In this document: positions 54,569-57,800 of the stretch, in pieces
Layout of the letters: every line of letters starts with the position of its first letter
Position numbering within the stretch: the stretch's first letter is position 1
NCBI GenBank assembly: GCA_913065105.1
Contig: CAJXZZ010000006.1
Span: 1-57,800, forward strand
Length of the DNA: 57,800 bases
Direction: 5' to 3'
Origin: an uncultured Gammaproteobacteria bacterium
GTDB taxonomy: Bacteria > Pseudomonadota > Gammaproteobacteria > SZUA-229
Translations under genes and position numbers: made by a program
The notes under the pieces: model-generated
Seen by the model: the letters and a program-made list of their open reading frames with translations, nothing else
Databases searched by the model: none
Told to the model about the DNA's origin: nothing

Positions 54569-55978
54569 TTAAGATAACCTGTTAAATAAGGCGACCATCT
54601 TTTTTGTAAAAGGACTAAATAGCCGGTCTTTATAATACTGGCCGGCAAGCCGTTTGTTAAGTTGCGAATAACTGGGGTAGGCATGGACCAGAGAGGTCAA
54701 CTTCGAGACTTTCATTTTTTCCTGCACCGCCAGCGCCAGCTCATGAATTAATTCACCCGCATGCGGTGCGATAATATGCGCCCCCACAACCCTGCCCTTG
54801 TCTGTCAAAATTTTTGCAATACCGGTTTTATCATTATCTGTTACAGCTCGGTCAAGTTGCGAAATCTCAAATTGATGCACTTCACCTTTTTTCAATTTTT
54901 TACATTGCTCGACGCTGACACCAACCTGGGCCACTTCCGGATCGGTGTAAACCACCGACGGTATTACTTCATAGTTGACTTTTTTGGGCATTTTAAAAAG
55001 TATATTTGCTATAACTATACCGGCCTGTAATTCAGCCACATGGGTTAAGGGCATTTCTCCGGTGACATCTCCGCAGGCATAGATTTTTTTATTGCTGGTC
55101 TGCATTTTTCTGTTGACCTTAATGCCGCTTGCGGCATAACTAACATCTGCTTTTTCCAGTTGCAGTGAATCGACCACAGGGCGACGCCCGATTGCCACCA
55201 GCAACGCTTCTGCCTGCAGACGAGTACCGTCTTTCAGAATAATCTGCTTTACGTTTTCCTGTTCTGTAACTTCAACGACTTCATTATCTAACACAATGGA
55301 TACGCCTTCAGAGGATAATGCGTCTGCCAAAATGTTCGATGAATCTACATCCATTCGCGACAATAAACGTGGCGCGAGCTCGATGATAGTTACTCGCGTT
55401 CCCAGACGTGAATATGCTTGCGCCATTTCAACACCGATGGGGCCACCACCTAAAATAACCATACTTTTCGGCAAAGCAGGCAGGCTGAACATATCCTCAT
55501 TGGTTAAAAACTCGACCTGATCCAGACCTTTGATGGGCGGAATCCATGCTGATGAGCCAGTCGCTATAACAATGCGTTTGGCATCAATTTTTCTGTCCGC
55601 CACCTGAACTTGAGCGGCTGAAGTAAAATAGGCTTCACCGGTTATAACCTCACAACCCAAAGCTTCAAAACGTTCACGGCTATCATGTACCTGAATGCTG
55701 TCTATTGCATCTTTAATCGCCTGATTAACTGCTTTTATAACCACTGAGGGGCTTTCCGGTGTCACGCCCCACCGATCCGCGTGACGCATTACATGAGCTA
55801 CTGAAGCACTTTTCAATAAGGCCTTACTGGGCACGCAACCATAATGCAGACAATCGCCGCCCATGGCTTCTTCTTTATTGATTAAAACCACATCCAGCCC
55901 AAGTTGTGCGGCAACACTGGCAACCACCAGCCCACCTGCGCCTCCACCTATAACGACCAGATCACGTTTTTTTATCAT
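54569..55978 (-). CDS. Mercuric-reductase-like FAD disulfide oxidoreductase
   Basis: A 469-residue flavoprotein with FAD site VVIGGGAGGLVVA (8-20), redox pair C43xxxxC48 (GGDCLHYGCVPSKALL), NAD(P)-binding VILGGGPIGVEMAQAYSRLG and dimer-interface His in HAYPSYSQL. It belongs to the MerA/dihydrolipoamide dehydrogenase family but has no NmerA domain and no C-terminal Cys pair (it ends VALFNRLS), so it should not be a classical mercuric reductase. It heads the arsenosugar-type operon. Its partner protein is unknown. Confidence 0.88.
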   Translation of the reverse strand: MIKKRDLVVIGGGAGGLVVASVAAQLGLDVVLINKEEAMGGDCLHYGCVPSKALLKSASVAHVMRHADRWGVTPESPSVVIKAVNQAIKDAIDSIQVHDSRERFEALGCEVITGEAYFTSAAQVQVADRKIDAKRIVIATGSSAWIPPIKGLDQVEFLTNEDMFSLPALPKSMVILGGGPIGVEMAQAYSRLGTRVTIIELAPRLLSRMDVDSSNILADALSSEGVSIVLDNEVVEVTEQENVKQIILKDGTRLQAEALLVAIGRRPVVDSLQLEKADVSYAASGIKVNRKMQTSNKKIYACGDVTGEMPLTHVAELQAGIVIANILFKMPKKVNYEVIPSVVYTDPEVAQVGVSVEQCKKLKKGEVHQFEISQLDRAVTDNDKTGIAKILTDKGRVVGAHIIAPHAGELIHELALAVQEKMKVSKLTSLVHAYPSYSQLNKRLAGQYYKDRLFSPFTKKMVALFNRLS

Positions 55979-56063
55979 TTATCCCTACGCCTGTAATTGC
56001 TACTAAACACTGTACCGACAACAAATAAAAACTATTGTTCATAAAGCGCTTTATTATGTGCAT

Positions 56064-56096
56064 AAAAAAAGGCTGGTGACATACCAGCCTTTTTTA
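56064..56096. terminator. Rho-independent terminator after the SCP2 gene
   Basis: GGCTGGT (56071-56077) and ACCAGCC (56083-56089) form a perfect 7-bp stem with a 5-base loop between A-run and T-run. It lies 20 bases past the stop of the SCP2 gene on the minus strand and should insulate the arsenosugar-type operon. Confidence 0.9.
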
Positions 56097-56115
56097 TCAT
56101 GAAACACAATCGATA

Positions 56116-56514
56116 TCAGAGAACTTTTCCCATCAGAGCAAATGATTTTACGAATGCTTCCGCCAGAATAGGGTCTTTTATCATTGTGGAGTAATCGCCC
56201 TTGATAAAACGCAGTTTTCGCGATGTATAAGCTATACCCAATTTCATTAAACCAGGTGGTTTCACAACAAGAGACAACCAGTCGTCTTTGGTTGCACGGA
56301 TGTCCCAGTCAACATCGTCTAGAGGCGCAGTGTTTACAGAAGAAACTAGACCATTTTTAATGCTCATGATAAATGCTGGCGCATCAGTTTCAACTAGACC
56401 AAAAGCAACTACAGAGCTAAAACCTGCACTATGAAGTGACGCTGTAATATCTTTATCCGCATTCCACGCATCCTTAAAAGCCTGCGACCATTCACTTGAG
56501 AACATATCTGCCAT
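56116..56514 (-). CDS. SCP2 sterol-binding-domain protein
   Basis: A 132-residue protein covering an SCP2-like lipid-binding fold (DWDIRATKDDWLSLV, KPPGLMKLGIAYTSRKLRFIKGDYSTMIKDP). There is no signal peptide. Bacterial SCP2 proteins bind lipids or act in ubiquinone synthesis (UbiJ-like) but the role here is unknown. I start at ATG 56514, with GGGA eight bases upstream, not at a TTG seven codons earlier. It ends just before a strong terminator. Confidence 0.8.
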   Translation of the reverse strand: MADMFSSEWSQAFKDAWNADKDITASLHSAGFSSVVAFGLVETDAPAFIMSIKNGLVSSVNTAPLDDVDWDIRATKDDWLSLVVKPPGLMKLGIAYTSRKLRFIKGDYSTMIKDPILAEAFVKSFALMGKVL

Positions 56515-56674
56515 TGAGTAAATCCCGTTTTGCAATATTTTGAGAAAGACCCAGCAGTTTCTATGAAAAAAATGATTTTGTCAAAAAATTCAGTAACTTC
56601 CAACCATCTTTATACACACGTTCTAAATCAGATAAGCCGAATAACTCGAGTAAAATCGATAAAAAATAAAACCT

Positions 56675-57109
56675 TTATATATTACTTTTAACCCAGGATT
56701 GAATATCTGCCGCACTCATCGCACCAGCCTGCCTGGCAACTTCCTTGCCATTTTTAAACATTACCAGGGTAGGAATACTACGAATATTCAGCTTTGCACC
56801 GATGCTCTGTTCATCCTCAGTATTTAATTTTGCCAGTCGTACGTACGGCTCAAGTTGCGCCGCAGCCTGCTCAAATGCAGGCGCCATCATCTTGCAGGGG
56901 CCACACCAGGGCGCCCAGAAGTCAACAACCACTGGAACATCATTACGATTTATATGTTTCTGAAAATTGTCCGAATGCAAAGTCACAGGACGTTGATTAA
57001 ACAAAGGTTTGCGGCACTTGCCACACGCTGGTCTCGCCGCTATTTTTGCCGTTGGAATCCGGTTAGTTGCATTACAGGAAGGACAAACTATATGTTTTAT
57101 ATCGCTCAT
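56675..57109 (-). CDS. trxC: Thioredoxin 2 (TrxC)
   Basis: A 144-residue thioredoxin with an N-terminal zinc finger (C9xxC12, C29xxC32) and the active site W68-C69-G70-P71-C72. This is the thioredoxin-2 form, induced by oxidative stress in E. coli and able to reduce protein disulfides. Length and domain order are standard. It stands alone, 161 bp from the SCP2 gene. Confidence 0.96.
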   Translation of the reverse strand: MSDIKHIVCPSCNATNRIPTAKIAARPACGKCRKPLFNQRPVTLHSDNFQKHINRNDVPVVVDFWAPWCGPCKMMAPAFEQAAAQLEPYVRLAKLNTEDEQSIGAKLNIRSIPTLVMFKNGKEVARQAGAMSAADIQSWVKSNI

Positions 57110-57146
57110 AATTATTTCATTTAAATCAGTTAATTACAGAGAACAT

Positions 57147-57293
57147 ATGGATAAATACCCATTTTTCAAGCGTCGAAAAAATATTAATTTAGACATTGAA
57201 TTGTCAATCGATTGGCGTAACTCGTCAATTCAAGCATCCGATATCCCATTATCCTATCTACAAACGATAATGGAAGGGGAGCAGAATGATTAG
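57147..57293 (+). CDS. Small unrecognised gene, coupled to the next
   Basis: A 48-residue frame starting MDKYPFFKRRKNINLDIELS and ending EGEQND. Its end overlaps the start of the next gene by eight bases. No family is recognised and there is no membrane segment. The overlap with the next gene, and the AGGGGAG inside its last codons that serves as that gene's ribosome site, argue that it is translated. A longer frame back to 57009 overlaps trxC in antisense and is not credible. Confidence 0.55.
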   Translation: MDKYPFFKRRKNINLDIELSIDWRNSSIQASDIPLSYLQTIMEGEQND

Positions 57294-57627
57294 TCCATAT
57301 AAAAAACAAAGTGACGTTTTAGAAAAGTTTAGAATACATGCACATCTTCGGAGTTATGTTAAGGAGCCAATTATTATTGATGAGACGCTATTGCAGGAAG
57401 CCGTAGCAAAGTTAAAGAAACTTCCTTACGAATACAAAGATCCAACAGACTCTGTTGCTACCGAGCTGGTATTAGACGCATATCGTTTAGGCTACTTCAA
57501 ATACAAAGATTTAACCGATACTGGTTACAAACTGGTGAGGCATGGTAAACATCGTCGTCAACCAGCTAGCAATAAAATATATAAAACTCAAATGCCACGG
57601 TATCGGCTCACATTAAAAGCAACATGA
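57286..57627 (+). CDS. Unrecognised basic protein before tRNA-Ser
   Basis: A 113-residue protein, MISPYKKQSDVLEKFRIH, with a basic C-terminal third (GKHRRQPASNKIYKTQ) and no signal or membrane segment. AGGGGAG stands seven bases before the ATG. I do not recognise the family. With the previous frame it forms a two-gene unit ending at a terminator. The position next to a tRNA gene is a common site for mobile DNA, but no integrase is in view. Confidence 0.65.
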   Translation: MISPYKKQSDVLEKFRIHAHLRSYVKEPIIIDETLLQEAVAKLKKLPYEYKDPTDSVATELVLDAYRLGYFKYKDLTDTGYKLVRHGKHRRQPASNKIYKTQMPRYRLTLKAT

Positions 57628-57642
57628 TTAATGTCATTAAAT

Positions 57643-57672
57643 AAAAAAGGCTCCAAAATTGGAGCCTTTTTT
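57643..57672. terminator. Bidirectional terminator between orphan pair and tRNA-Ser
   Basis: GGCTCCAA (57649-57656) and TTGGAGCC (57659-57666) pair perfectly around a 2-base spacer, with A-run and T-run flanks. It ends both the rightward orphan genes and the leftward tRNA-Ser transcript, whose 3' end is six bases away. Confidence 0.92.
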
Positions 57673-57677
57673 ATATT

Positions 57678-57768
57678 TGGCGGAAGAGGTGGGATTTGAA
57701 CCCACGAAGGGCTATAAACCCTTGCCAGTTTTCAAGACTGGTGCTTTCAACCGCTCAGCCACCCTTCC
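57678..57768 (-). tRNA. tRNA-Ser (anticodon UGA), CCA encoded
   Basis: On the minus strand GGAAGGG pairs with CTCTTCC as the acceptor stem, followed by discriminator G and genome-encoded CCA (57680-57678). The anticodon stem-loop reads CCAGTCTTGAAAACTGG with anticodon TGA. A long variable arm (GGGTTTATAGCCC) is present, as required in class II tRNA-Ser, and the T-loop is TTCAAAT. It reads UCN codons. Confidence 0.97.
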
Positions 57769-57800
57769 AAGTTCTCAGTTCACTGAGAAGCGCGTATATT

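Noticed and set aside
54569-55978. Mercury resistance (merA) as the identity of the flavoprotein.
   Set aside because: There is no NmerA domain, no C-terminal Cys pair and no mer genes; the arsenosugar-type neighbours fit better.
1-57800. CRISPR arrays, prophage, complete insertion sequences, rRNA genes.
   Set aside because: No regular repeat-spacer pattern, transposase, integrase, phage structural gene or rRNA segment was seen on either strand.

Overview
The window reads as chromosomal DNA of a free-living gammaproteobacterium, probably marine or from a redox interface. The basis is conserved gammaproteobacterial gene order: prfB-lysS, rlmN-pilF-rodZ-hisS-yfgM-bamB-der, sdhCDAB-sdhE, a full isc operon, clpS-clpA, and mtaD-ubiG-mupP. 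An NhaD-type Na+/H+ antiporter and a predicted outer-membrane cytochrome-porin fit a saline, redox-stratified habitat. The DNA is visibly AT-leaning; I made no base count. No prophage, insertion sequence or CRISPR array is visible.

Layout: 1-6950 is an accessory-looking stretch. It holds a truncated unknown protein, a DUF1513 lipoprotein, a monoheme cytochrome fused to a beta-barrel behind a perfect FNR-type box, and small conserved proteins (DUF6172, DUF4126, YajD, a GlcG/HbpS-like protein, DUF4124, a small barrel). 7033-11519 is the succinate dehydrogenase operon with sdhE and yheT. 12275-16879 carries ygfZ, lysS, prfB (with its +1 programmed frameshift) and tsaB. 16876-21729 carries a YoaA helicase, a TPR lipoprotein and PBP1b. 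21791-29525 is the der-bamB-yfgM-hisS-rodZ-pilF-rlmN block, without the usual ispG. 29625-37268 is the isc operon (iscR, two cysteine desulfurases, iscU, iscA, hscB, hscA, fdx, iscX) with cysE upstream. iscR has a sigma70-like promoter covered by two abutting IscR type-1 sites.

37414-43591 holds DUF2797, an aminotransferase, an M23 peptidase, infA and clpA/clpS. 44037-47185 is a three-lipoprotein operon (LpoB-like, COG3014, LPP20). 47500-50326 is mtaD-ubiG-mupP, followed by nhaD. 52154-55978 is a four-gene operon of the arsenosugar-biosynthesis type (two glycosyltransferase-like proteins, radical SAM ArsS, a mercuric-reductase-like flavoprotein) with no arsM in view. The right end has an SCP2-domain protein, trxC, two overlapping unrecognised small genes and tRNA-Ser(UGA).

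Functional themes are respiration and electron transfer (Sdh, cytochrome-porin), Fe-S assembly that supplies SdhB, RlmN, YoaA and ArsS, envelope growth (PBP1b with two possible lipoprotein activators, BamB, RodZ, MupP, M23), and translation (LysS, HisS, RF2, IF1, RlmN, TsaB). The most interesting items are the FNR-boxed cytochrome-porin, the arsM-less arsenosugar-type operon, cysE lacking an ordinary start codon, and two heptamer tandem repeats lying on gene ends.
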